A DNA stretch of 26,029 nucleotides from Parcubacteria group bacterium (GTDB taxonomy: Bacteria; Patescibacteria; ABY1; Buchananbacterales; UBA6539): positions 1 through 26,029 of the forward strand of contig NYZP01000005.1 in assembly GCA_002687175.1 (NCBI GenBank). Direction: 5' to 3'. The position numbers were made by a program, and so were the translations under genes. This document shows, piece after piece, positions 14,919 to 22,703 of the stretch; position 1 is the first letter of the stretch, and every line of letters begins with the position of its first letter. Under the pieces are notes generated by a model, which worked only from the letters and a program-made list of their open reading frames with translations, did not search any database and was not told the origin of the DNA.

Positions 14919-16172
14919 ATGAAATACGAACAATTACCACAACAAGACCCCGAGATCACCGATCTTGTCCGACAAGAAATTAAGCGTCAACAAGATGGCT
15001 TAGTAATGATTCCATCAGAAAATCATGCTTCTGTTGCCGTACTTGAAGCAATGGCAACAGTACTGTCTAACAAATATGCCGAAGGTTATCCTCATAAAAG
15101 GTATTACACTGGCAACCAATATGTTGACCAAGTTGAACAGCTAGCAATTGACCGGGCTAAAGCATTGTTCAAGGCTGATCATGCTAACGTTCAACCTAAT
15201 GCTGGTAGCGGTGCTAACATTGCCATTTATTTGGCTACCTTAAAACCAGGCGACAAAGTAATGGGCATGAAACTTGACCAAGGTGGTCACTTAACTCATG
15301 GTCACCCTGTTAATTTATCTGGTCAACTTTATAATTTTGTTCAGTATGGCGTCCGTCAAGACACAGAAATAATTGATATGAATGAAATTCGTGACATGGC
15401 CAAAAAAGAAAAACCAAAAATGATTGTTACTGGGGCTACAGCTTATCCACGAATTTTTGATTTTAAGGCTTGGAAAGAAATTGCTGATGAAGTTGGTGCT
15501 CTGCTATTAGCCGATATTTCCCATTTCGTTGGACTGTGTATCTCTGGAGATCATCCAGCACCATTTCCTTATGCCGATTTTGTTATGACTACTACTCACA
15601 AAACTTTGCGCGGTCCCAGAAGTGCCATCATTTTAACACAACAAGAACATGCCAAAGCAATCGATAAGGCCGTATTTCCTGGCACTCAAGGCGGACCCCT
15701 GGAACACGTTATAGCTGCCAAGGCTGTTTGCTTTGCTGAGGCAGCCAAACCAGAATTTATTAACTATGCCCAACAAATTGTTAAAAATGCTAAAGCCTTG
15801 GCTGAGACGCTGACTGATGAAGGGATTAGGTTAGTTTCTGGTGGTACTGATATTCACTTAATGTTGATTGATTGTAATCCTTTAAAAATTTCCGGCAGAA
15901 CTGGTTCAAATGTTCTGGCCGAAGGAGGAATTTATACTAACCGCAACACCATTCCTTATGACCCCGGTTCTGCCTTTGAACCAACCGGCATTCGCTTAGG
16001 CACACCAGCAATTACTACTCGTGGAATGAAAGAAGATCAAATGAAAATCATTGGTACTATTATTGCCAAGGTTCTAAAAAATTCTACCAACGAGGAAATT
16101 AAAAAAGAACTCAATGATACCGTCACTGAGTTAGCGAATCAATTTCCACTTTACCCTGAAATGACAATTTAA
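14919..16172 (+). CDS. glyA: Serine hydroxymethyltransferase
   Basis: PLP enzyme that converts serine and tetrahydrofolate to glycine and 5,10-methylene-tetrahydrofolate. IPSENHASVAVLEAMATVLSN is the substrate/tetrahydrofolate-site opening. NVQPNAGSGAN binds the cofactor phosphate, LLADISHFVGL holds the pyridine-ring aspartate, and MTTTHKTLRGPR has the Schiff-base lysine near residue 228. The 417-aa length is standard. There is no SD. It is followed by folD after one base, so glyA-folD form a one-carbon unit. Confidence 0.97.
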   Translation: MKYEQLPQQDPEITDLVRQEIKRQQDGLVMIPSENHASVAVLEAMATVLSNKYAEGYPHKRYYTGNQYVDQVEQLAIDRAKALFKADHANVQPNAGSGANIAIYLATLKPGDKVMGMKLDQGGHLTHGHPVNLSGQLYNFVQYGVRQDTEIIDMNEIRDMAKKEKPKMIVTGATAYPRIFDFKAWKEIADEVGALLLADISHFVGLCISGDHPAPFPYADFVMTTTHKTLRGPRSAIILTQQEHAKAIDKAVFPGTQGGPLEHVIAAKAVCFAEAAKPEFINYAQQIVKNAKALAETLTDEGIRLVSGGTDIHLMLIDCNPLKISGRTGSNVLAEGGIYTNRNTIPYDPGSAFEPTGIRLGTPAITTRGMKEDQMKIIGTIIAKVLKNSTNEEIKKELNDTVTELANQFPLYPEMTI

Positions 16173-16173
16173 T

Positions 16174-17034
16174 ATGGCTCGAGAAACTGCTAAAATTATT
16201 GATGGTAAGGCCTTGGCTGAAAAAATATTGCTTGAGCTTAAAGCTAACATTACTAAACTTGATCGACACCCTGGTTTAGCTGCTATTTTAATTGGTGATG
16301 ATGCACCTTCCCACCTATTTGTTAAAAATAAAAAAAAGGCTAGCGTCAAAGTGGCCATTAATTTTCATGATTATCTGTGCAACAAGCCAGGATCGCCAAA
16401 TGCTAGCGAAACCGAGATCTTGGAAATGATTAATTTTTTGAACAATGATGAAAACATTGATGCCATTATTGTTCAGCTACCAATACCCCAACAATTTAAT
16501 ACTCAAAAAATAATTGATCAAATTTCACCCGCCAAAGATGCTGATGGCTTTCATCCAAAAAATCACAGAAAATTTTTGGCTGGAAAATCAACTATTACAC
16601 CACCATTAATTTTAGCGGTAGAAACTGCTTTAAAGGCAACAAAAGAAAATCTAGCAAATAAAAAAGCAGTGATAGTTTCCAAAAATCCTATATTTAGTGA
16701 TCCCCTAAAAATTAGTCTGGAAAATAAAGGCTTAAAAGTAGTACATACAAAACCAGTCAAGGATCTTGAAAAAATTACTAAGACCGCTGATGTTCTTTTG
16801 GTAATTTTGGGTCAACCAGGTATAATTAAAAAAGAGATGATTAAAGAAGGGGCAATCGTGATTGATATGGGGATTAATCTGATCAAAGAAAACAAATGGG
16901 TCGGCGATGTTGATCCTCAAGCAGCCCAAGTAGCAAGCTGGTTAACCCCCGTTCCAGGTGGTATTGGTCCATTAACTGTAGCCTGTTTATTAAAAAATAC
17001 TTACGATCTAGCTAAACAAAACCAAACTAACTAA
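16174..17034 (+). CDS. folD: FolD-like bifunctional methylenetetrahydrofolate dehydrogenase/cyclohydrolase (divergent)
   Basis: FolD oxidises 5,10-methylene-tetrahydrofolate with NADP and hydrolyses the product to 10-formyl-tetrahydrofolate. IIDGKALAEKIL, IIVQLPIPQQFN, SPAKDADGFHP and LTPVPGGIGPLTVACLL fix the family. The catalytic lysine of Y-x3-K is kept (K53), but the tyrosine is Phe (F49). The dinucleotide loop, usually G-R-S-x-I-V-G-x-P, reads VSKNPIFSDP, and the usual PCTP segment reads ITPP. Cofactor binding may thus be changed or lost while the cyclohydrolase core remains. It is downstream of glyA and 3 nt upstream of the next gene. Confidence 0.9.
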   Translation: MARETAKIIDGKALAEKILLELKANITKLDRHPGLAAILIGDDAPSHLFVKNKKKASVKVAINFHDYLCNKPGSPNASETEILEMINFLNNDENIDAIIVQLPIPQQFNTQKIIDQISPAKDADGFHPKNHRKFLAGKSTITPPLILAVETALKATKENLANKKAVIVSKNPIFSDPLKISLENKGLKVVHTKPVKDLEKITKTADVLLVILGQPGIIKKEMIKEGAIVIDMGINLIKENKWVGDVDPQAAQVASWLTPVPGGIGPLTVACLLKNTYDLAKQNQTN

Positions 17035-17037
17035 AAA

Positions 17038-17913
17038 ATGGATAAAGAAATTTACAAAAAAATACTTCAGGCTCAAAAAAATGAAATTACCGAACAGATT
17101 ATTTATAGTAAGCTAGCTGAATCAACCAAGGACGAAAAAAACAAAAAAATTCTCGCCCATATTGCGGAAGACGAATTAAGTCACTATAATTTTTGGAAAA
17201 ACTATTCCAAGCAAGAAGTTTCTCCCAGTAAGCTACATATTTGGTGGTATCTTTTTATGTCTAAAGCTTTTGGGCTTACTTTCAGTATTAGATTAATGGA
17301 AAAAGTTGAAAAAAAAGCCCACATCTTTTATGGCGAAATTAGTAAAGTTATTCCTGAAGCGATCACTATTGCCAAAAAAGAAGATGAACATGAACAACGG
17401 CTTATTAGTTTAATTAATGAAACCAAACTAAAATATTTAGGTTCAATTGTTTTGGGTTTAAATGATGCCTTGGTTGAACTAACTGGCGCTCTGGCTGGAC
17501 TAACCTTGGCCTTACAAAATTCCCGGATTATTGCTATCACTGGACTGATCACCGGAATTGCCGCTTCAATGTCCATGGCGGCGTCGGAATATCTATCAAC
17601 GAAATCTGAAATGAATGAGGGACTTGGTAAACATCCGTTAACCGCCGCAGTCTATACTGGACTGGCCTATATTTTGGTAGTAATCTTTTTGATCTTGCCA
17701 TATTTAATATTATCAAATCTTTATTTAGCTTTAGGTATAACCATTGCCAATGGGGTAATCGTTATATTTGTTTTTAACTTCTATATCTCAGTTGCCCAAG
17801 ACTTATCATTTAAAAAACGGTTCTGGGAAATGGCTATGATTAGTTTAAGTATCACTGCTATCACTTTTGGTATTGGTTACTTAGTCAGGATATTTTTTGA
17901 CCTTGATTTATAA
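17038..17913 (+). CDS. Ferritin-like domain fused to VIT1/CCC1-type transporter
   Basis: Residues 1-~135 form a helical ferritin-like (rubrerythrin/MbfA-type) domain with E-x-x-H metal motifs (EDELSHY near residue 45 and KKEDEHEQR near 120). The remainder has about five membrane helices with the VIT1/CCC1 hallmarks GLNDALVELTGALAGLTLAL and GIAASMSMAASEYLSTKSE. Relatives export or sequester Fe2+/Mn2+. In MbfA the ferritin-like part feeds iron to the export channel. It is 3 nt after folD and is probably co-transcribed, though the functional link to one-carbon metabolism is not evident. Confidence 0.9.
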   Translation: MDKEIYKKILQAQKNEITEQIIYSKLAESTKDEKNKKILAHIAEDELSHYNFWKNYSKQEVSPSKLHIWWYLFMSKAFGLTFSIRLMEKVEKKAHIFYGEISKVIPEAITIAKKEDEHEQRLISLINETKLKYLGSIVLGLNDALVELTGALAGLTLALQNSRIIAITGLITGIAASMSMAASEYLSTKSEMNEGLGKHPLTAAVYTGLAYILVVIFLILPYLILSNLYLALGITIANGVIVIFVFNFYISVAQDLSFKKRFWEMAMISLSITAITFGIGYLVRIFFDLDL

Positions 17914-17930
17914 ATTTTAATTTTTAATAT

Positions 17931-17970
17931 AAAAAAGACGGGTCACCACGATGACTCGTCTTGTTATTTT
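17931..17970. terminator. Bidirectional intrinsic terminator
   Basis: The 9-bp stem GACGGGTCA/TGACTCGTC (one G-T) has T-rich sequence after it on the plus strand (TTGTTATTTT) and T6 on the minus strand. It lies between convergent genes. Confidence 0.85.
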
Positions 17971-18839
17971 CAAGCACTAATATCCTCCGACACCTCCGGC
18001 CTGTTAGCTACTGCAACATTTTCCAATTCTGGATGTTGCTGAACTGCCCAGGCCCAACAAAGATCACGTAAATATGTAGCAACAGGTCGACCAACTTTTT
18101 CAATCGGCTGGCTGCCACAAATTTGTTGCAATGTGGCTTGGGGATCATTAGCATCGATCGGTTGAGAAATGGTAATGACCACTCGATGACGACTGAGAAT
18201 GGGGATTCCATGCCACCAACGAATTACCAATCGGGGTAACTTCTTACCACCTGGCCAAACTGCTGCCGTGTCTTGATCCCAAACAAAGACAATTTTTGGT
18301 AAAGTTTCAGCGACGATTCGCCCAATACCCGGTAAAAAATCGGGTAAACCTTCCTCGCCTGGCTTGTCTCTGGTGCCAGTTAGGAAAAGAACTAAAGAAC
18401 AGTTCGGTCTATCAACCAAGGCCTTAACTTCCGTATCGATTATTGCCGAACGAGTTTCCCGTGACGTGGCAGCTTTTTCAGGCAAACGCAACACGTTAAA
18501 ATGTTTGGTAAGCCAATTGCCGATAGACAGACCAACTACCGGCAAGTGTTCAAAAGCTCTGACGTGTTTATCCTTGGCAACATTCATCGGAAACATGGCC
18601 ATATTTTGCAAAACCCACGGATAAAACATTGCCGTTTCCACCAAGAATACTCCAAGGTAAGACCGATGACGAAGTAAAAACAATACCTGTCCTTGATGAG
18701 GAATATTTTCCTGACCACGAATTTCAACCTTACACAGTAATTTACTGATCACCTTGATAGTCAAAAAAACAAACAGCATGAACAGTTTAGAAAAACGGCT
18801 GTTCATATTACCTGGCCAGGCTTCACCGGAATTTTGCAT
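17970..18839 (-). CDS. PlsC-like glycerophosphate acyltransferase family protein, active-site variant
   Basis: GGAGGAGATAATA before the ATG is a strong SD. The 289-aa protein has a hydrophobic N-terminal helix (~residues 18-36), then VEIRGQENIPHQGQVLFLLRHRSYLG, the acyltransferase block I. In PlsC-type enzymes this reads N-H-x4-D. Here the histidine (H58) is kept but the aspartate is Gly. The later F-P-E-G-T-R block III reads FLTGTR, losing the glutamate. It may be an acyltransferase of altered mechanism or a non-catalytic homologue. It is a single-gene unit with its own promoter and a palindrome in its 5' leader. Confidence 0.72.
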   Translation of the reverse strand: MQNSGEAWPGNMNSRFSKLFMLFVFLTIKVISKLLCKVEIRGQENIPHQGQVLFLLRHRSYLGVFLVETAMFYPWVLQNMAMFPMNVAKDKHVRAFEHLPVVGLSIGNWLTKHFNVLRLPEKAATSRETRSAIIDTEVKALVDRPNCSLVLFLTGTRDKPGEEGLPDFLPGIGRIVAETLPKIVFVWDQDTAAVWPGGKKLPRLVIRWWHGIPILSRHRVVITISQPIDANDPQATLQQICGSQPIEKVGRPVATYLRDLCWAWAVQQHPELENVAVANRPEVSEDISA

Positions 18840-18867
18840 TATTATCTCCTCCGTTGTCTATGACCTC

Positions 18868-18881
18868 CGTTGAATTCAACG
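18868..18881. promoter_or_regulatory. Perfect 14-bp palindrome at the transcription start (candidate operator)
   Basis: CGTTGAATTCAACG is a perfect palindrome that begins at about the predicted +1 of the acyltransferase-like gene. That is a typical repressor position, but no regulator gene is seen nearby. Confidence 0.45.
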
Positions 18882-18888
18882 TTTTTGA

Positions 18889-18917
18889 ATCTTAATACAA
18901 AAAAACAGCCTTGGCAA
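18889..18917 (-). promoter_or_regulatory. Promoter of the acyltransferase-like gene
   Basis: Minus-strand TTGCCA (18917-18912), 17-nt spacer, TAAGAT (18894-18889). It overlaps the terminator of the preceding gene. Confidence 0.55.
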
Positions 18918-18933
18918 ATCGCTAGACTGTTTT
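18897..18933 (-). terminator. Intrinsic terminator of the 18950-19474 gene
   Basis: AAAACAG/CTGTTTT outer stem with partial inner pairing, continuing into a T7 run on the minus strand, 17 nt after the stop codon. Confidence 0.75.
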
Positions 18934-18949
18934 CTCCAAATTTTAAAAT

Positions 18950-19474
18950 TTACATTTTTTGACCACCTTGAGCCGGAGGAACTGGAGGAGTTGGTGGTGT
19001 TGGTGGATTAGCAGGCTGAGCCGGACTTTTCTGAGTGGCTTGTGTTTGTTTTTGCATATGGTCCTTACCAGGTAATTCCATTAAATCACCACCATGAGTA
19101 GTTTGGGCGGCTAACGCCGTGCCAACAAACATTAGTAAGAATCCAACCCATAGGTTCCAAGAACTATAAAATGTTATTAGACCATCAACGTAACTGCCGC
19201 CAGCTTTAACGTACTGAATGGTTACTAGTAGATCTAAAATACCAGAGACAATAAACCAAACTACACCTAAAATCAAACCGGCCTTAATATCACCCGGATT
19301 TTTTTTAAAATAAAGCTTGGCTAAAATAAAAGCGGCAATGCCAGCTAAAATTATTTCAGCAATTTTTTGAATCAAATCAGAAATAGGCATTACCATAATG
19401 GCTGAAACCCCGATAAACATTATCGCCCAAAAACCAACCCCTAAGCCTAATCCAACTTTTAAATTTTTGATCAT
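18950..19474 (-). CDS. Four-helix membrane protein with proline-rich tail
   Basis: Residues ~5-120 contain four hydrophobic helices in a small compact membrane domain. Residues ~125-174 form a soluble tail ending in repeats of NPPTPPTPPVPP and a GGQKM end. I do not recognise a named family. Small membrane domains of this size are frequent in Patescibacteria. The tail may reach through or along the wall, or bind a partner. It lies 27 bp downstream of a lipoprotein gene on the same strand and could share its transcript. It is followed by a good terminator. Confidence 0.72.
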   Translation of the reverse strand: MIKNLKVGLGLGVGFWAIMFIGVSAIMVMPISDLIQKIAEIILAGIAAFILAKLYFKKNPGDIKAGLILGVVWFIVSGILDLLVTIQYVKAGGSYVDGLITFYSSWNLWVGFLLMFVGTALAAQTTHGGDLMELPGKDHMQKQTQATQKSPAQPANPPTPPTPPVPPAQGGQKM

Positions 19475-19501
19475 AGTTTTTCTAAATTAATTATTAATTA
19501 T

Positions 19502-19894
19502 TTAATAAACTTCAATAGTGCTGCAGTTGCCATCAAGCTCAACAAAATGATGAGCCGTACCATCACGAAAGGCACTACATTGATTTTTTGGATCATCATC
19601 AACTTCGGTACGGGGATTATGAGCAATGTCACAAACCCAATCAGGCATAATCTCATTACTTAGACAAGGACTTTCATCCTCAATAATGCTATTGGTGGCA
19701 ATTTTAGTTTGACATAAATTTTTACATTTTATAATTGCTAAAGCACGGTCAGCATTTTTCTTTTGAGCCACTTCAACTTTGCCAGTCAAATAATCAACGG
19801 AACCAGTCACAGAATCTATTACGTCGGTGCAACCACCAATGAGAAAAAAAGAAAACACCAATAAGATTGCTGTTTTTGTAAATGGTTTTGTCAT
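19502..19894 (-). CDS. Putative lipoprotein (130 aa)
   Basis: MTKPFTKTAILLVFSFFLIGGC is a signal peptide with lipobox (L-I-G-G-C, modified Cys at residue 22). The mature part begins TDVIDSVTGSVDYLTGK and holds six cysteines, suggesting disulfides in an extracytoplasmic domain. The conserved-looking block CLSNEIMPDWVCDIAHNPR is followed by QCSAF and a terminal NCSTIEVY. Function is unknown. GGAGGT lies before the ATG, with an extended -10 promoter at 19916-19924. Confidence 0.8.
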   Translation of the reverse strand: MTKPFTKTAILLVFSFFLIGGCTDVIDSVTGSVDYLTGKVEVAQKKNADRALAIIKCKNLCQTKIATNSIIEDESPCLSNEIMPDWVCDIAHNPRTEVDDDPKNQCSAFRDGTAHHFVELDGNCSTIEVY

Positions 19895-19915
19895 AATATA
19901 ATTACCTCCAAATAC

Positions 19916-19924
19916 ATTATAACA
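19916..19924 (-). promoter_or_regulatory. Extended -10 promoter of the lipoprotein gene
   Basis: Minus-strand TGT-TATAAT, with no good -35 box. The expected start is about 15 nt before the ATG, just ahead of the SD. Confidence 0.6.
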
Positions 19925-19944
19925 TGCTTATTACCAACCAGCCA

Positions 19945-20247
19945 CTAGCCTTTCAAGTAAACAAGATTGCCTTGTTTCACTGGCTTATCAACTTTTAAAC
20001 CAACGGCATCACCCTTCTTGGCTGATTGTACTTGATCATGCTCCACTTGCATTGAGTCAACAGCTTGTTCAAAATCACCGGCACTGGCGGCGATAACAAT
20101 GGTGTCACCAATTTTCAAACTGGCTTCTAGTTCAACTACCCCAACACCAATTTTGTTAAAGTAATGACTAATTTTACCAAGCTGTTTACCTTTGGGCAAT
20201 TCCGTTTTGGTTGTTTTTTCTTCTTTTTCCTCTTTTTTATCTGGCAT
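19945..20247 (-). CDS. Translation elongation factor-like protein (EF-Tu domain-2-like)
   Basis: A charged Lys/Glu N-terminal tail (residues 1-20) is followed by one beta-barrel: IGKISHYFNKIGVGVVELE-type opening, LKIGDTIVI, FEQAVDSMQVEHDQV and KKGDAVGLKVDKPVKQGNLVY. These are the hallmarks of the domain-2 fold of EF-Tu/IF2 GTPases occurring as a stand-alone ~80-residue protein. There is no GTPase domain. Its role is unknown, probably binding RNA or the ribosome. A consensus promoter ends 8 nt before the ATG, so the transcript is leaderless or nearly so. Confidence 0.85.
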   Translation of the reverse strand: MPDKKEEKEEKTTKTELPKGKQLGKISHYFNKIGVGVVELEASLKIGDTIVIAASAGDFEQAVDSMQVEHDQVQSAKKGDAVGLKVDKPVKQGNLVYLKG

Positions 20248-20255
20248 ATACTTAA

Positions 20256-20284
20256 AGTTTATTACTCTACTAAAAAACTGTCAA
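20256..20284 (-). promoter_or_regulatory. Promoter of the EF-Tu domain-2-like gene
   Basis: Minus-strand TTGACA (20284-20279), 17-nt spacer, TAAACT (20261-20256). The start is predicted at or within 2 nt of the ATG. Confidence 0.75.
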
Positions 20285-20297
20285 CCCAGGTTTAAAT

Positions 20298-20342
20298 AAA
20301 AAAGAGTCTGCAATGTTGCAAACCCTAAAGAGCATTTGGACT
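20298..20342 (-). terminator. Probable terminator of the bifunctional nuclease gene
   Basis: An interrupted stem (AGTC/GACT and AATG/CATT with an internal loop) ends in CTTTTTTATTT on the minus strand, directly after the stop codon. Confidence 0.5.
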
Positions 20343-21074
20343 TTATTTATTAGGTGCGTCAGAACCGCCTACTGTTGCTTTGCGAAGATTGGCAATTTTG
20401 TCACGAAGAGTTGCCGCTTCTTCAAAGTTTTGTTCTACCTCGGCCATTTGTCTCTCGGCATCAAGCTTTTGAATTTCCAAGCTTTCATGCTCAATCGATG
20501 GTTGTTGAAAAGCCTCCACAGCATTAGCTAAGGCTGAAGCTGAAGCTGGTTGATCAGTCTCCCGAAGAACCTGGTCGATCTCGTCTGCCGAGCCATCAAC
20601 CTCATCAGCTTGAGCAGGATTTTCTAACTCACCGGAACCGGAAGATGACACTATTTGACCAGCATCATCCAAAACTTGTGTACTACAATAGATTGGCACG
20701 TCACCGACAGTAACCGCTAAAGCAATAGCATCACTTGGACGAGAATCAATCTCGAAGATTTCTCTATCCTCGTTGTGTAGTTCAATTGAACCAAGAAAAG
20801 TATTCTCTTGTAACTCAATCACGTAAACTGCGCTAACCGTTATACCGGATGATTCAAGAGTTTGTTCCCAGGTCATAAAGGTTAACGGACGTGTCAGTTG
20901 ACTCTGCTGTTCTGTCAGTCCAATCTGTATTGCTTGGGCTTCAAGTTTACCAATCACAATTGGTAAAATTATATCTCCCTCAACCTCTTTGATCAGCAAT
21001 ATGATGTTACCATCTGCTACCTCTGTTGGAGAAAAACCCATAACTATCATTTGATGCCACGATTCTTCTTCCAT
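20343..21074 (-). CDS. Bifunctional nuclease (BFN/DUF151) domain protein with UVR motif
   Basis: The start is placed at ATG 21074 (MEEESWHQMIVMGFSPTE), with AGGGGG 8 nt upstream. A longer frame to 21158 would add a hydrophobic, SD-less extension. Residues ~5-140 are the BFN domain: LLIKEVEGDIILPIVIGKLEAQAI and the DSRPSDAIALAV box. An acidic, Ala/Ser-rich linker follows. Near the C-terminus, LDAERQMAEVEQNFEEAATL is a UVR (UvrB/C-interacting) motif. This BFN-linker-UVR order is seen in bacterial proteins linked to DNA/RNA handling, though the enzymatic role is poorly settled. It has its own terminator. Confidence 0.88.
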   Translation of the reverse strand: MEEESWHQMIVMGFSPTEVADGNIILLIKEVEGDIILPIVIGKLEAQAIQIGLTEQQSQLTRPLTFMTWEQTLESSGITVSAVYVIELQENTFLGSIELHNEDREIFEIDSRPSDAIALAVTVGDVPIYCSTQVLDDAGQIVSSSGSGELENPAQADEVDGSADEIDQVLRETDQPASASALANAVEAFQQPSIEHESLEIQKLDAERQMAEVEQNFEEAATLRDKIANLRKATVGGSDAPNK

Positions 21075-21160
21075 GACAAATGCCCCCTTAGTTAGGTACC
21101 CAAAGGAAATGAACAATAAACTTGAATTTATCTTAATTATTTTTTTTATAAAAGTCAACT

Positions 21161-21202
21161 CAAATAAAAAACGACCAAACAGACTTTTGTCTGAATGGTC
21201 GT
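21161..21202 (-). terminator. Intrinsic terminator of the PurC-PurE fusion gene
   Basis: A 12-bp outer stem (ACGACCATTCAG with CTGTTTGGTCGT, mismatched once) ends in a T-rich run on the minus strand, 25 nt after the stop codon. Confidence 0.85.
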
Positions 21203-21227
21203 GTGATGTTTTTATTTTGACACTTCG

Positions 21228-22565
21228 TTATACTACGGTATCGTATTCGTCAAGACCTTCTCTGTCCAAACGGTCCATGGCATAAACGGCAGGATTGGTT
21301 TGACCCAATATCTGCATTGCAGCGCCAATGACATTATCAACCGGCCAAGCCGTCAGGTTTGGTGACTTTGAGGGACAGCGTAGACTGGACCAAGCGTCGT
21401 CAGGAAAATCCTTCAGGGTAGCCGGAAAAGATATTACCGGCCAAGGGCTGTGGGACGCTTCGGTTGGTCCCAAACCATTGGAACGACCAACTGCCGCGAT
21501 GATGACGCCGCCCTGAGGGAAGTCACGATAAAGCCGTTCGCTATCTTGGAGTAGCTTCACCGTCGACTTATGGCCGGAACGGACAAGATCAACCACTTCA
21601 ACGCCAGGCATATCCGGAATTTTCGGCATGTCGTCATTGGCCGAACCCCTGGCAACCACCAGAGCTTGTCGCGGTAAACCGAATCGTGATGACAGTCTGG
21701 CAACCAGGCCATACTTTGCCTCAACTTCTGCTAGAGCATCACCGCCCTTGTCGCGGAATACCTGCTTGTCGAGTTGCTTACCGTCTTGCCTGATGCGCCA
21801 GCTGTCGTTGTCGACTACGTCCGATACACGGCCCTGGTCATCGATTTCGATCTTCATGTCGCACCAGTCAACGCCCAAAATCGCCCAAGCCTTCTCGATG
21901 ATATACGACACCTGACGAACAATGCGTTCGATTTTGGTAATCGGATCATCGAGCCAAGAAAATGACGCCATAATCTCTTGCCTAGAAATCGCCGGGAAAG
22001 CCCCGTCAACGGCTTCCGGAGTCCAAGCTGGCGCCTTGGGGTGAGCCAAAACCCACTTGTCGGCGTGATGGTCAACGATGAATGGATCATCGATCACTTT
22101 TCCGGCATCCTTACCGATGGCATACTTGGGCATCACCAATTCACCGAATTTGCCGCCCGTGGTCTTAAGGAAAAACTCGACCACAAGATGATGAGCCCGC
22201 TGAAGTTTACCATCGGGACCCGGTACCATGTGAGGCTTTCGCTTCAAATAGCTACCGTCGAACACCCGCCTGGTAACCAGTTCGACCGGCCACATATTCG
22301 ATTTCAGAGCCACGAACACGGTTTCCGAATGACGACCTTGATAAGATACCGGCACGCCACAAGCCGCTAGCAATTCGAAAACGTTACAGGTTGTTTCCGT
22401 CGCATATAACGCTTTGCTAGCAAATCTTCTTGTTTTGTCGGGATCGTCATCGGCCGTAATGTCCGGCTTGTTTTCTACCAAAACCAAGCCACCATGACCC
22501 ATTACTGCTCGTAGTGTTTTGGTTTTACCCTCGGCGACTACAGCACCGGCTTCGTATTCGCTCAT
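21228..22565 (-). CDS. purCE: PurC-PurE fusion (PAICS-type SAICAR synthetase + AIR carboxylase)
   Basis: Residues 1-~270 are SAICAR synthetase: VVAEGKTKTL, KPDITADDDPDK, SETVFVALKSNMWPVELVTRR, GSYLKRKP and the strongly conserved DMKIEID...VVDNDSWR. Residues ~300-430 are a PurE domain of the class II type: ALVVARGSANDD, RSGHKST, AAVGRSNGLGP and PDDAWSSLRCPS. PurC followed by PurE in one chain is the animal PAICS order. The enzymes convert AIR through CAIR to SAICAR in purine synthesis. The 445-aa length is close to animal PAICS. The gene is richer in G+C than its neighbours, has AAGGA before the ATG, its own promoter with a hairpin in the leader, and its own terminator. Transfer from outside the lineage is likely. 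Confidence 0.9.
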   Translation of the reverse strand: MSEYEAGAVVAEGKTKTLRAVMGHGGLVLVENKPDITADDDPDKTRRFASKALYATETTCNVFELLAACGVPVSYQGRHSETVFVALKSNMWPVELVTRRVFDGSYLKRKPHMVPGPDGKLQRAHHLVVEFFLKTTGGKFGELVMPKYAIGKDAGKVIDDPFIVDHHADKWVLAHPKAPAWTPEAVDGAFPAISRQEIMASFSWLDDPITKIERIVRQVSYIIEKAWAILGVDWCDMKIEIDDQGRVSDVVDNDSWRIRQDGKQLDKQVFRDKGGDALAEVEAKYGLVARLSSRFGLPRQALVVARGSANDDMPKIPDMPGVEVVDLVRSGHKSTVKLLQDSERLYRDFPQGGVIIAAVGRSNGLGPTEASHSPWPVISFPATLKDFPDDAWSSLRCPSKSPNLTAWPVDNVIGAAMQILGQTNPAVYAMDRLDREGLDEYDTVV

Positions 22566-22615
22566 GTCAGCAATCCTTTCTCAATCTCCTGTCTTTGCGC
22601 CCAAAACTAAATGTC

Positions 22616-22650
22616 AAAAAAACAAAACCTTTTCCGATAGGAAAAAGGCC
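22616..22650 (-). terminator. Leader terminator/attenuator in front of the PurC-PurE gene
   Basis: On the minus strand the CCTTTTTCC/GGAAAAGG stem with TATC loop is followed by TTTTGTTTTTTT. It begins about 16 nt downstream of the predicted start and ends about 50 nt before the ATG, so it lies inside the 5' leader. Confidence 0.65.
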
Positions 22651-22672
22651 ATCCTTAAACTAAATTACTAGG

Positions 22673-22701
22673 ACTTTAACATAAAATACAAAAAATGTCA
22701 A
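22673..22701 (-). promoter_or_regulatory. Promoter of the PurC-PurE gene
   Basis: Minus-strand TTGACA (22701-22696), 17-nt spacer, TAAAGT (22678-22673). The expected leader is ~100 nt. Confidence 0.75.
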
Positions 22702-22703
22702 TA

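Noticed and set aside
21978..22370. Plus-strand frames opposite the PurC-PurE gene
   Set aside because: They are long only because the region is richer in G+C. The minus strand has full PurC and PurE motifs.
22616..22655. Twelve-codon leader peptide (MAFFLSEKVLFF) inside the PurC-PurE leader hairpin
   Set aside because: The AAGG word touches the ATG with no spacing, so it is not a usable SD, and the codons arise from the hairpin itself.
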